Positions 9,348 through 18,076 of a stretch of 64,000 nt of DNA are shown here, one piece after another (position 1 is the first letter of the stretch; every line of letters begins with the position of its first letter). The notes under the pieces were generated by a model. That model worked only from the letters and a program-made list of their open reading frames with translations, ran no database searches and was not told the origin of the DNA. This stretch comes from an uncultured Lachnospiraceae bacterium (lineage in GTDB: Bacteria; Bacillota; Clostridia; Lachnospirales; Lachnospiraceae): NCBI GenBank assembly GCA_947177165.1, contig CAMWTP010000016.1:1-64000 (forward strand), read 5' to 3'. The position numbers and the translations under genes were made by a program.

Positions 9348-10526
9348 ATGGAAGTAAAAGAACAAATCAGCCGCTGGCGTCTGATTCTGGGGCAGGAGAG
9401 TGACAAGCGTTTGTCAGAAATGACAGATATGACACTGACGCAGGAGCAGGATCTGATGGATCAGGCACTGGCTTCTATCTATAATCGGACGGAGCTCGGC
9501 GGTTTTGGCAGTCCGAACGGCAGCCGCGGTGCAGGCCGGGGACCGTCGAATCCGCAGATCAGCCGCTGGCTTGGCGATGTGCGTACACTGTTTGACAAGG
9601 AGCTGGTGACGGTTATCCAGAATGATGCAGTGACACGCTGCGGGCTAAAGCAGCTTTTGTTTGAGCCGGAGCTTTTGGAGAATATGGAGCCGGATATCGG
9701 TCTGGCGTCCACCATACTGATGCTAAAGGATCAGATACCAAAGCGCTCGAAAGAGAGTGTCCGCGAATTTATCAAGAAGATTGTGGAGGAGATCAACAAA
9801 CTGCTGGAGCAGGATATCCGGCGGGCTGTGACCGCTGCGGTCAACAAGAGAAAGCATTCGCCGATTCCGTCCGCGTCGGCGATGGATTTCAAGATGACGA
9901 TAAACCGCAATTTAAAGCACTATAATCCAGAACTCAAGACAATTGTGCCGGAGCATTTTTACTTTTTTGACCGGACGAGTACGACAGCTGCGAACAAGTG
10001 GACCATTATACTCGACATTGACCAGAGTGGTTCGATGGGGGAATCTGTCATCTACTCGTCGATTATCAGCTGTATTCTGGCAAGCATGGCGAGCATCAAG
10101 ACAAGGATTGTTGCATTTGACACGAATATCGTGGATCTGACAGAAAAGAGTGACGACCCGGTCGACCTGCTGTTTGGCTTTCAACTTGGGGGCGGCACAG
10201 ATATCAACAAGTCGATTGCTTACTGCGAGCAGTTTATAGAGAATCCGGCCAAGACACTGTTTTTCCTGATATCCGATCTGGAGGAGGGCGGAAACAGGGC
10301 CGGACTGCTGCGGCGCATCAGCGACATGAAGGAATCCGGGGTGACGGTGATCAGCCTGCTTGCAATCGCAGACGGCGGCAGGCCATACTATGATGCACAG
10401 ACTGCACAGAAGCTTGCGGGGCTTGGCGTGCCCTGCTTTGCGTGCACGCCGGAGCTTCTGCCGACACTTCTCGAAAAGGCGTTGAAGGGACAGGACTTGT
10501 CGCAGTTTGAGAAGCTCAGGAAATAA
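9348..10526 (+). CDS. VWA-domain protein of the MoxR-VWA cluster (YehP-like)
   Basis: A 392-residue protein with an N-terminal helical part and a C-terminal von Willebrand factor A domain. An intact metal-ion-dependent adhesion site is visible as DIDQSGSMGES (D-x-S-x-S) near residue 222, followed by a GGGTDINKSI loop carrying the conserved Thr and by LISDLEEGG. No signal peptide or membrane segment is seen, so it should act in the cytoplasm, where VWA partners of MoxR ATPases bind clients through the metal site. GGAGAGAGG precedes the ATG with somewhat long spacing. It closes the five-gene cluster. Confidence 0.83.
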   Translation: MEVKEQISRWRLILGQESDKRLSEMTDMTLTQEQDLMDQALASIYNRTELGGFGSPNGSRGAGRGPSNPQISRWLGDVRTLFDKELVTVIQNDAVTRCGLKQLLFEPELLENMEPDIGLASTILMLKDQIPKRSKESVREFIKKIVEEINKLLEQDIRRAVTAAVNKRKHSPIPSASAMDFKMTINRNLKHYNPELKTIVPEHFYFFDRTSTTAANKWTIILDIDQSGSMGESVIYSSIISCILASMASIKTRIVAFDTNIVDLTEKSDDPVDLLFGFQLGGGTDINKSIAYCEQFIENPAKTLFFLISDLEEGGNRAGLLRRISDMKESGVTVISLLAIADGGRPYYDAQTAQKLAGLGVPCFACTPELLPTLLEKALKGQDLSQFEKLRK

Positions 10527-10534
10527 GGGGACAG

Positions 10535-12454
10535 GTGTTTGCGATGGGGAAAGTAAGGGTGGATAATGGAAAGCGGTTAAAAAGGGGAATATATTTGACA
10601 GAGGCATTTCTGGTATCATTCGCGCTGGTCTCTGTATATGGTATACCGGATATACCAGATGAACAACTTGTGGTAAATGGAATTTACAAGGAAATCTATA
10701 ATTTGTTTAACGGCGTCCGATACGCATTGAATAATAATGTAATGAATGTTACCGTTTGTTTCATAGGGACATTCTGGCTTCTGTGGAAATATCGGGACAG
10801 AAAATTTCCCCATTATATATGTCTGGCAATTGCGGGAGGAGTTGTGTGGACTGCAGTAAAAGCATATAAAGCAACCGAAGGGCTGACAATTATGTTTGAG
10901 ACGAATTCGCAGATGCTTGTTACTTGCATGAACGCAGCTGGCTATTCTATTGTATTTAATAGGATATGTATCGCTGTTTCCTGGTTACTGCATAAAGACT
11001 TCAGCGCCAGATTCAACTTTAGAAATCCATATTGGCGTTTGTATAGGAACCATCCTTTTCTGAGCTGCTGGATTGTCATTTTGCTGGCCTGGAGTATTCA
11101 TATTATTGTCAAATATCCTGGAGCAATAACTGTGGACAACTGGGGACAGCTGGCACAATATAATGGAATGTCTCCTATGAATTCCCACTGGCCGCCATTT
11201 CATACTGTTCTGCTGGGATTTTTTGTATATACAGGGGAATCTGTTTATTCGATGAATCTGGGACTTTTCTCATATGTTATTATGCAGTGGCTTGTTATGT
11301 CTGCGATTATGGCATATACACTTAATTTTATGAGGAAGTATAAAGTGAACCAGTATTTTCTGCTGGCTTCCTTGATACTTTACTGCGTATGTCCCTTGTA
11401 TACAGGTTTTGTAGGTGTGGTTGAAAAGGATGTTTTATATGCGGCTTTTTATGTTTTGTTTGTGATTCAGTTAATGGAATACATATTAAACAAGGAAACC
11501 TTTTGGACATTTCGAAATGTGTGTTTGTTTATTGCTGCAGGAACTTTGGTTTGTCTGTTAAGAAAAAATGGCAGCTATGTAATAATTCCTACTTTGATTT
11601 TTATGGGAATTAATTATGTTATATGGATAATTCGAAGAAAGAATTCAGCCAGACATCTGTGCAGATTAGTGTATTTTATAGGTCCTATCGTTTTATCATT
11701 ATCGATAAATCATGCGATTGCGATACATTATGACATTGTTCCTGGAAGGATTGCGGAAGCGCTGTCTATTCCCATTCAACAGACGGCCAGATATATAAGG
11801 GATTACAAATATGAGTTATCTGATTCTGACAGAGAAATATTATCTGAAGTATTTATAGATGTGATTGGTCTTTCAACACAATATGAGCCAGGCATATCTG
11901 ACCCAGTAAAGGGGTTGTTTAAGAGTGATGTATCGAAAGAGGATATGATTGCGTATTTAAAGCTGTGGGGGAGAACCTTTTGGAAACATCCTTTGACATA
12001 TATTGAGGCAACATTGGCGCAAAATTATTATTTGTTTGATGTAAATATTGATAATTACTATTATTATCGGAATTTCCATATGGCTAGTGATGACAGGATT
12101 CAATTTCATGAGATTAGCTGGCTGCAGCCTTGGCATGATATTCTTTTGGCATTTTACAGAATGCTGCATAATTTGCCGGTGATAGGTATTTTATCAGATA
12201 TCGCTTTCTATATGGTAGTATTTGTAATACTGCTATTTGTCGAGATTTATGAAAAGAATAAACGGGTATTATCAGTCTCCATTCCTTTTATACTCTCGAT
12301 GCTTATTATTATTGCAGGACCAGTTATATATAAATCAACGAGATATGCATTACAGATGATCTATGCAATGCCATCCTTTGTCGCTTTTTGTAAAATTACA
12401 CAAACTTATCATGATGTTTCAATATGCAAACTTAGCCATGGTTCAATTTTGTAA
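10535..12454 (+). CDS. Polytopic membrane protein, DUF6020-like
   Basis: A 639-residue integral membrane protein with roughly 12 or more hydrophobic segments. The motif region around residues 205-240 has YPGAITVDNWGQLAQYNGM, then NSHWPPFHTVLLG, which resembles the loop motifs of the DUF6020 family and of GT-C-like glycosyltransferases. Its substrate is unknown. The gene is visibly AT-richer than the flanking operons. The GTG at 10535 sits right beside AGGGGACAG, and an ATG at 10544 in the same frame is an alternative start. It lies between the MoxR cluster and clpS with short gaps, so it could be read from the upstream promoter. Confidence 0.65.
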   Translation: MFAMGKVRVDNGKRLKRGIYLTEAFLVSFALVSVYGIPDIPDEQLVVNGIYKEIYNLFNGVRYALNNNVMNVTVCFIGTFWLLWKYRDRKFPHYICLAIAGGVVWTAVKAYKATEGLTIMFETNSQMLVTCMNAAGYSIVFNRICIAVSWLLHKDFSARFNFRNPYWRLYRNHPFLSCWIVILLAWSIHIIVKYPGAITVDNWGQLAQYNGMSPMNSHWPPFHTVLLGFFVYTGESVYSMNLGLFSYVIMQWLVMSAIMAYTLNFMRKYKVNQYFLLASLILYCVCPLYTGFVGVVEKDVLYAAFYVLFVIQLMEYILNKETFWTFRNVCLFIAAGTLVCLLRKNGSYVIIPTLIFMGINYVIWIIRRKNSARHLCRLVYFIGPIVLSLSINHAIAIHYDIVPGRIAEALSIPIQQTARYIRDYKYELSDSDREILSEVFIDVIGLSTQYEPGISDPVKGLFKSDVSKEDMIAYLKLWGRTFWKHPLTYIEATLAQNYYLFDVNIDNYYYYRNFHMASDDRIQFHEISWLQPWHDILLAFYRMLHNLPVIGILSDIAFYMVVFVILLFVEIYEKNKRVLSVSIPFILSMLIIIAGPVIYKSTRYALQMIYAMPSFVAFCKITQTYHDVSICKLSHGSIL

Positions 12455-12512
12455 GAAATATGAAAGGTATTCAGCGGCATTGTCAGAAGAAAGTGGGGAA
12501 GAGGTAAAAAGT

Positions 12513-12809
12513 ATGTCTTTACAGGGAGAAACAAGGGAAAATACCCGCATCAAAATACGGGAACCGAAACACTATAAGGTGATCATGCACAATGACGATT
12601 TTACCACGATGGATTTTGTGGTAGATATTTTAAGGGACATTTTTCACAAAGATGCGATGGAAGCAGAGCGGTTAATGTTGTTGGTACATGAAGTCGGGAA
12701 AGCTGTGGTAGGGGCATATCCATACGATATAGCTGTTTCTAAGGTGCAGACTGCGACGGCTCGCGCAAAGGCGGAAGGGTTTCCGTTTCGGATGACATTA
12801 GAAGTGTGA
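12513..12809 (+). CDS. clpS: ClpS, N-degron adaptor for ClpA
   Basis: A 98-residue ClpS. The core motif HYKVIMHNDDFTTMDFVVDIL contains the N-D-D segment that lines the pocket for N-terminal Leu, Phe, Tyr and Trp, and a later VHEVGKAVVG helix also matches the family. ClpS hands N-degron proteins to ClpA. clpA and aat follow directly, so the whole branch is encoded here. The start at 12513 (MSLQGE) follows GGGGAAGAGG. The open frame reaches back to 12363 over the end of the membrane-protein gene, but that part shows no ClpS similarity. The stop codon lies inside the left arm of a hairpin repeat. Confidence 0.92.
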   Translation: MSLQGETRENTRIKIREPKHYKVIMHNDDFTTMDFVVDILRDIFHKDAMEAERLMLLVHEVGKAVVGAYPYDIAVSKVQTATARAKAEGFPFRMTLEV

Positions 12810-12890
12810 AGAGATTTTCTAAGCGGCCCAAAGACGCCCGCTAAGAAAATCTAAAGCTTCACACCGAAGAACGCAAGGGCAGCGTTCTTC
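12803..12890 (+). repeat. Composite hairpin repeat, copy 2 (between clpS and clpA)
   Basis: The first hairpin has GTGTGAAG then AGATTTTCTAAGCGG on the left (12803-12825). On the right it has CCGCTAAGAAAATCT, AAAG, CTTCACAC, ending near 12864. The left arm includes the clpS stop codon. The second hairpin is GAAGAACGC 12866-12874 with GCGTTCTTC 12882-12890. The sequence from 12837 on is nearly identical to window positions 1-60. Confidence 0.8.
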
Positions 12891-13005
12891 ACGGATTGTT
12901 TGTGTCGGCTGATGGCGGTATGGGAGGAAAGAAATGAGGAAATCTGCGGCAGCAAGGGATGCGGTTTCAGATTGTCATATTTGGAAGAGGATACGGAGGA
13001 GCGTT

Positions 13006-15354
13006 ATGCAGGTAACAAGAGAGGTGGCGGAAATCATCAATTCCGTGGTGGTGCTGGCGAAAAACAGGCATTATGAGCTTGTGACGCCAGAGCTGGTGCT
13101 GTATGTCGTGTGCGGCAACAAGATTTTTGCGGAAGCATTTGAGGACTGCGGCGGAGATGTCAATGAGTTGTCGGAGCAGCTAGAAAGCTATTTTAATGAA
13201 TATATGGTTTCTGTCAGTGCAGAGGACGATTCATATGAAAATTCAAATCAGATGCCGAATCAAAATCCAGAGTTTTCCGCCGGAATGGGAACGATGTTAT
13301 CCTATGCGTGGCAGTCAGCGCAGGGAAGCGGAAAAAATGTAGTCGGGCTGATGCACATTATCCATGCCATGTTTGAGCTGGAGGAGAGTTATGCAGTTTA
13401 CTATATGCAGCTGCAGGGAATCGAGCACGCTGAGCTTCTGCAGCAGATGACCATATTGTATGAAGAACTGTCCGCTGACAGGCGGGCTGGGAGCGGAAGG
13501 CAGAAGATTGAAAGAGACCAGGCAGGTGAGACGAGCGAGGCGGACTCTTTTGACGAGGACGCGCAGGATGAGGGAAAAACGGATAAAGTATGGCAGCAGT
13601 TTGCCGTCTGTCTGAATGATGCGCTGGACGGTGTCAATCCGCTGATTGGACGGGAGGAAGAATTAGAGCGCACGATGCAGATTCTCTGCCGCAAGGAGAA
13701 AAATAATCCGCTTCATATCGGAGAACCAGGCGTTGGAAAGACCGCGATTACATATGGTCTTGCCAGAATGATTGAGGAGAATAAAGTTCCTGAGCCGTTA
13801 AAAGGTGCGAAGATTTTCTCGCTCGACCTCGGAAGCCTGATTGCCGGGACACAGTTCCGCGGTGATTTTGAGAAGCGCTTCAAACGGGTTATGGACAGTA
13901 TCAGCCGCGAGGAGAAACCGGTCGTCTACATCGATGAAATTCACAATATCGTCGGTGCCGGCGCGGTAAACGGAGGCGCTTTTGACATTTCCAATATGCT
14001 AAAGCCCTATCTGGCAGCCGGAAGTGTGCGTTTTATCGGTGCCACGACATATGAGGAGTACAAAAAGCATTTTGAGAAGAGCAAGAGTCTGGTGCGGCGT
14101 TTTCAGAATATTGACATCAAGGAGCCTGGTATAGAAGATGCCACGCGCATTCTGGAGGGACTGAAAAAGAATTACGAGAAATTTCACGGGGTGACCTATG
14201 GAAAGGGTGTGCTTGCGTATGCGGTGAACATGAGTGCGAAATATGTCAATGAGCGCTATCTGCCGGACAAGGCGATTGACCTGATCGATGAGGCGGGCGC
14301 TTACCGCCGCCTGCATCCGCTGGAGCAGAAGACGCAGACTGTAAATAAGGATTTGATTGACGAAATCCTGTCCAAAACCTGCCAGATTCCTAAGCAGGTG
14401 GTGGAGCATGACGAGATTGAGACGCTCGCAACGCTTGAAAAACGGCTGATGAACCGCGTATATGGTCAGAATGAGGCGATTGCACAGGTGGTCAATGCAG
14501 TGAAATTCTCAAGGGCGGGGCTTCTCGAGGAAGGAAAGCCGCTGGCCAGTCTGCTCTTTGTGGGCCCCACAGGCGTCGGAAAGACAGAGATTGCAAGGAG
14601 TCTGGCGGACGAACTAGGCGTGAAGCTGATCCGCTTTGACATGAGTGAGTATGAGGAAAAGCACGCAGTCGCAAAATTGATCGGATCGCCGGCAGGGTAT
14701 GTCGGCTATGAGGAGGGCGGATTATTGACAGAGGAGATTCGCAAGAATCCCCACGCGGTGCTGCTGTTAGATGAAATCGAAAAAGCCCACCCGGATATTT
14801 ATAACATTCTCCTGCAGGTGATGGACTATGCCACGCTCACCGACAATCAGGGCAGAAAAGCGGATTTTCGCAACGTGATTGTCATTATGACCTCCAATGC
14901 AGGTGCAAGCCGGATTGGGAAGCATGGCATCGGATTTACAGGACAGGATGTCAAGGCGGACGTGATTATGGAGGAAGTAAAGCGCATCTTCCAGCCGGAA
15001 TTTCGCAACCGCCTGAACAAGATTGTCGTGTTTCATGGCATGGATGATACGATGGCGGGGCAGATTACGGAGAAAAAGCTCGGGGAGCTGCAGAAAATGC
15101 TATTGCTGAAAAAGGTGGAACTGTCGGTTGACACAGCGGCGAAGAAATTGCTGAAAAAGAAAGGAATCACGACGGAATTTGGCGCACGGGAGATTGATCG
15201 CGTGATTCAGGGCGAGGTGAAACCGCTTCTGGTGGACGAAATCTTGTTTGGCAGACTGAAAAAGGGCGGTGCATGTAAGCTGGCTGCTGCAAATGACAGA
15301 TTTCAGCTGGAATATCCGAAGGAGAAGCTTAGAAAGAGTCAAAAGACAAAATAA
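13006..15354 (+). CDS. clpA: ClpA-type AAA+ unfoldase of the Clp protease
   Basis: A 782-residue double-AAA+ protein. It has a Clp N-domain (about 1-150), a charged linker, a first ATPase module with GEPGVGKT near 242 and VYIDEIHNIVGAG, and a second module with GPTGVGKTE near 520 and LLLDEIEKAH. There is no long middle coiled coil as in ClpB or ClpC. The HGIGFTG loop near 645 fits a ClpP-binding IGF/L tripeptide. Together with ClpS it should feed N-degron substrates to ClpP; no clpP is in this window. The start at 13006 follows ACGGAGGAG; the in-frame ATG at 12934 lacks the N-domain signature before residue 25. aat follows after 26 bp. Confidence 0.9.
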   Translation: MQVTREVAEIINSVVVLAKNRHYELVTPELVLYVVCGNKIFAEAFEDCGGDVNELSEQLESYFNEYMVSVSAEDDSYENSNQMPNQNPEFSAGMGTMLSYAWQSAQGSGKNVVGLMHIIHAMFELEESYAVYYMQLQGIEHAELLQQMTILYEELSADRRAGSGRQKIERDQAGETSEADSFDEDAQDEGKTDKVWQQFAVCLNDALDGVNPLIGREEELERTMQILCRKEKNNPLHIGEPGVGKTAITYGLARMIEENKVPEPLKGAKIFSLDLGSLIAGTQFRGDFEKRFKRVMDSISREEKPVVYIDEIHNIVGAGAVNGGAFDISNMLKPYLAAGSVRFIGATTYEEYKKHFEKSKSLVRRFQNIDIKEPGIEDATRILEGLKKNYEKFHGVTYGKGVLAYAVNMSAKYVNERYLPDKAIDLIDEAGAYRRLHPLEQKTQTVNKDLIDEILSKTCQIPKQVVEHDEIETLATLEKRLMNRVYGQNEAIAQVVNAVKFSRAGLLEEGKPLASLLFVGPTGVGKTEIARSLADELGVKLIRFDMSEYEEKHAVAKLIGSPAGYVGYEEGGLLTEEIRKNPHAVLLLDEIEKAHPDIYNILLQVMDYATLTDNQGRKADFRNVIVIMTSNAGASRIGKHGIGFTGQDVKADVIMEEVKRIFQPEFRNRLNKIVVFHGMDDTMAGQITEKKLGELQKMLLLKKVELSVDTAAKKLLKKKGITTEFGAREIDRVIQGEVKPLLVDEILFGRLKKGGACKLAAANDRFQLEYPKEKLRKSQKTK

Positions 15355-15380
15355 GTGTAGAAGAGAGGCGAAAATGGAGC

Positions 15381-16034
15381 ATGCCAGTATTTCGTTTGAA
15401 TGAGAAAGAAATAGCGTTTCCGCACCCGACGCTTGCGCGGGAAGACGGACTGCTTGCGGTTGGCGGGGATTTATGCGTCGACCGTCTCCTGTTGGCATAT
15501 TCGAATGGAATTTTTCCGTGGTACAATCCGGGGGAGGAAATTCTGTGGTGGTGTCCGAAAGAGCGTTTTGTCATATTTCCAGGTGAGATACATATTTCCC
15601 GTTCTATGAAGAAATATATGAAAAAGCATGTGTTCCGGGTCGTATTGAACAGGGATTTTGCGGATACCATGCATCGGTGCCGTATCAAGAGAGAGTTTGA
15701 TGAGGGAACCTGGATATCTGACGAGATGGAAGAAGCGTATTATCGTCTGCATGAACAGGGTTTTGCTGTCAGCGTGGAGGTTTACGAGGACGATGCGCTG
15801 GCAGGCGGGTTTTATGGCGTCTGCATAGGAAAATGCTTTTTTGGGGAGAGCATGTTTTCAGAAAAAGAAAACGGATCCAAGACTGCGCTGATCGCCTTTG
15901 CGCAGCTCCTGGAGCAGCAGGGGTTTCTGTTCATTGACTGCCAGTTTCACACCGGACATCTCGAGAGTATGGGCGGCAGATATATTTCGTGGGAAGAATA
16001 TGATGGATTGCTTCGGAATGGATTACAGCGGTAA
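15381..16034 (+). CDS. aat: Leucyl/phenylalanyl-tRNA-protein transferase
   Basis: A 217-residue Aat. The start MPVFRLN, then FPHPTLAREDGLLAVGGDL, YSNGIFPWY, WWCPKERFVI, GTWIS, GESMFS and FIDCQFHTGHLESMGG follow the family order along the full length. The enzyme moves Leu or Phe from tRNA onto proteins with N-terminal Lys or Arg and thereby makes them ClpS/ClpA targets. clpS and clpA lie directly upstream. GAGAGGCG precedes the ATG at slightly long spacing. The gene is probably the last of the operon, since a T-run hairpin overlaps its stop. Confidence 0.93.
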   Translation: MPVFRLNEKEIAFPHPTLAREDGLLAVGGDLCVDRLLLAYSNGIFPWYNPGEEILWWCPKERFVIFPGEIHISRSMKKYMKKHVFRVVLNRDFADTMHRCRIKREFDEGTWISDEMEEAYYRLHEQGFAVSVEVYEDDALAGGFYGVCIGKCFFGESMFSEKENGSKTALIAFAQLLEQQGFLFIDCQFHTGHLESMGGRYISWEEYDGLLRNGLQR

Positions 16035-16052
16035 AGGGTTTTATCCTTTTTT
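16032..16052 (+). terminator. Likely rho-independent terminator after aat
   Basis: AAAGG, loop, CCTTT followed by a run of T residues at 16047-16052. The stem is short, so strength is uncertain. Confidence 0.5.
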
Positions 16053-16186
16053 CATATAATTTATAAATAGTTTGGTGGTGCATTTCTATTTAGAATGATA
16101 GAATAGGGATAACATATAAACGAAAGCATAAAAAGCAGCATATATTCAAAATTCGAGTATATGCTGGAAAAACAGGAGGAAACAAG

Positions 16187-16705
16187 ATGGATTTTTTTGA
16201 TAAGACGACGAAAGTGGTAAGGGAAATCGGCAATGTGACAAAGGAGCAGACAGAGCTTGCTAACCTGAAAATTCAAAAAGCGGCAATCGAGAAGAAACTG
16301 GAGGGCCAGTATGCGGAAATTGGCAGGAGATATGTAGCCTATATCGCAGATTCTTTCCGCACGGTACCGTTTGACGTATCAGATATCCTGGATGCCATCA
16401 ATCCGGATCTGGAAAAAGTGGCAGAGATTACAGAACAAATCGCGCAGAAGGACCAGCAGGTCAGACAGCATTCTATTGAGAAAGACAGGAAAAAGGCACT
16501 GGATCAGCTTGAAAACGAGAAGCGCAAGCTGGACAGGGCGCGGGAACTGGATGTCATCACTGCGGAAGAGTATGCGGAAAAACTGGAGAAAGCGCAGAAA
16601 AAGTTTGATAACTTTGAGATATTGAAGAAGATTCAGATGCAGTATGAGATGGATATCATCACGAAGGAAGAATACGAAGAAAAGGTGAGAAATGTCTTGC
16701 AGTAG
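16187..16705 (+). CDS. Coiled-coil protein with two SHOCT-like helical hairpins
   Basis: A 172-residue soluble, charged, mostly helical protein. Two similar C-terminal segments, one around ELDVITAEEYAEKLEKA and one around EMDIITKEEYEEKVRNV, resemble SHOCT (short C-terminal) helical hairpins. A long coiled coil precedes them. No enzyme motif is present and the function is unknown. AGGAGGAAACAAG precedes the start. A hairpin (16714-16733) follows the gene, so it is probably monocistronic. Confidence 0.7.
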   Translation: MDFFDKTTKVVREIGNVTKEQTELANLKIQKAAIEKKLEGQYAEIGRRYVAYIADSFRTVPFDVSDILDAINPDLEKVAEITEQIAQKDQQVRQHSIEKDRKKALDQLENEKRKLDRARELDVITAEEYAEKLEKAQKKFDNFEILKKIQMQYEMDIITKEEYEEKVRNVLQ

Positions 16706-16713
16706 GAAAGATA

Positions 16714-16733
16714 GGGGGCGGGAAATCGCCCCC
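16714..16733 (+). terminator. GC-rich terminator hairpin
   Basis: GGGGGCG / CGCCCCC with a six-base loop lies 8 nt after the stop codon. The T-tract is weak (TTCGTT). Confidence 0.6.
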
Positions 16734-16893
16734 TTCGTTAATGCTACATTTTCATATTGTCTTTCCACGAAAAATGATTTCCACCAGTTTATGTTGAAGA
16801 AGCTGAAAGGCGATAGATGAAAGCATTCTGACATTTTGCGCAAAACCGAAAGGCATTGTAGGGATAGATGGCTGCAGAAAGGATTTTATTTAT

Positions 16894-17940
16894 ATGAAAG
16901 AACAACAACACAAGCGGCGTGTGCGCTACAAGGGAACGCACCCCAGAAAATTCGAGGAAAAATACAAGGAACACAATCCTGAAAAATACGCGGATACCAT
17001 CGAGAAGGTAATCAGCAAGGGCGGCACCCCGGCAGGAATGCACAGGTCCATCATGGTTGAGGAGATATTGGAGTTTCTGCAGATACAGCCGGGACAAAAA
17101 GGGTTGGATGCCACGCTTGGCTATGGCGGCCACACGCGCAGGATGTTAGAACAGCTGCAGGGCAGCGGTCACATTTATGCACTTGACGTGGACCCAATCG
17201 AAATCACAAAGACGAAAGAGCGACTGGAGCGTGCCGGTTATGGCCCGGATGTACTAACGATTGTACAGGAAAACTTTGCCAATATTGACCAGATTGCCGC
17301 AGTGCATGGCCCGTTTGATTTTGTGCTTGCGGATCTGGGTGTGTCGTCCATGCAGATTGACAATCCGGGCAGAGGATTTTCCTATAAGGTGGAGGGACCG
17401 CTTGACTTGCGGCTGAATCCGGAAAAAGGCATATCCGCGGCAGAGCGTTTAAAACAGCTGACGCAGGATGAGCTGGAAGGAATGCTCGTGGAAAATTCGG
17501 ATGAGCCTTATGCAGCACAGATTGCTTCTGAGGTAGTCAGGACGCTGCGACGCAGGAATCCCATACAGACAACCACACAGTTAAGGGAGGTCATAGAGAG
17601 GGCATTGACGTTTCTGCCGGATAACAGCGAGAAGAAGGATATCGTGAAAAAGACCTGTCAGCGCACTTTTCAGGCGCTGCGCATCGATGTGAACAGTGAG
17701 TTTGAGGTGCTCGAAGCATTTCTCGACAAACTTCCCGATGTGCTGGCGCCAAACGGCAGAGTGGCGGTTCTGACCTTTCATTCCGGGGAGGACAGACTGG
17801 TCAAGAAAGCTTTCAAACAGGGGAAGCAGCAGGGCGTATTTTGCGGGATTTCGGAGGAAGTGATACGTCCGTCTGCGGAGGAGTGCGGGCAGAATGGGCG
17901 CGCACGCTCTACCAAGATGCGTTGGGCAGTGAAGGGTTAA
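16894..17940 (+). CDS. rsmH: 16S rRNA (cytosine-1402-N4)-methyltransferase, RsmH family, N-terminally extended paralogue
   Basis: A 348-residue RsmH-family methyltransferase. Family motifs are seen: GMHRSIMVEEIL, the SAM-binding GLDATLGYGGHTRRML, FVLADLGVSSMQID, GFSYKVEGPLDLRLNP, FQALRIDVNSE and TFHSGEDRLVKKAFK. The first 45 or so residues are basic (KRRVRYKGTHPRKFEEKYKE) and are extra compared with standard RsmH. The gene is not beside mraZ, ftsL or pbp genes as the usual rsmH is, so it may be a second, diverged copy with a related or different rRNA target. AAAGGA lies upstream of the ATG at 16894. Confidence 0.82.
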   Translation: MKEQQHKRRVRYKGTHPRKFEEKYKEHNPEKYADTIEKVISKGGTPAGMHRSIMVEEILEFLQIQPGQKGLDATLGYGGHTRRMLEQLQGSGHIYALDVDPIEITKTKERLERAGYGPDVLTIVQENFANIDQIAAVHGPFDFVLADLGVSSMQIDNPGRGFSYKVEGPLDLRLNPEKGISAAERLKQLTQDELEGMLVENSDEPYAAQIASEVVRTLRRRNPIQTTTQLREVIERALTFLPDNSEKKDIVKKTCQRTFQALRIDVNSEFEVLEAFLDKLPDVLAPNGRVAVLTFHSGEDRLVKKAFKQGKQQGVFCGISEEVIRPSAEECGQNGRARSTKMRWAVKG

Positions 17941-18076
17941 CAAAGGCTTGCAGCATCGTTTTCATGATAAAGGCAATTTCAGACAGTTCATTTTTATAGA
18001 AAGGGAAAATAACGGTTCGAAACAGGATTCTCCATCGTTTGATGCCTGTACGGAACCGCTACAAGGAAAACACAAA

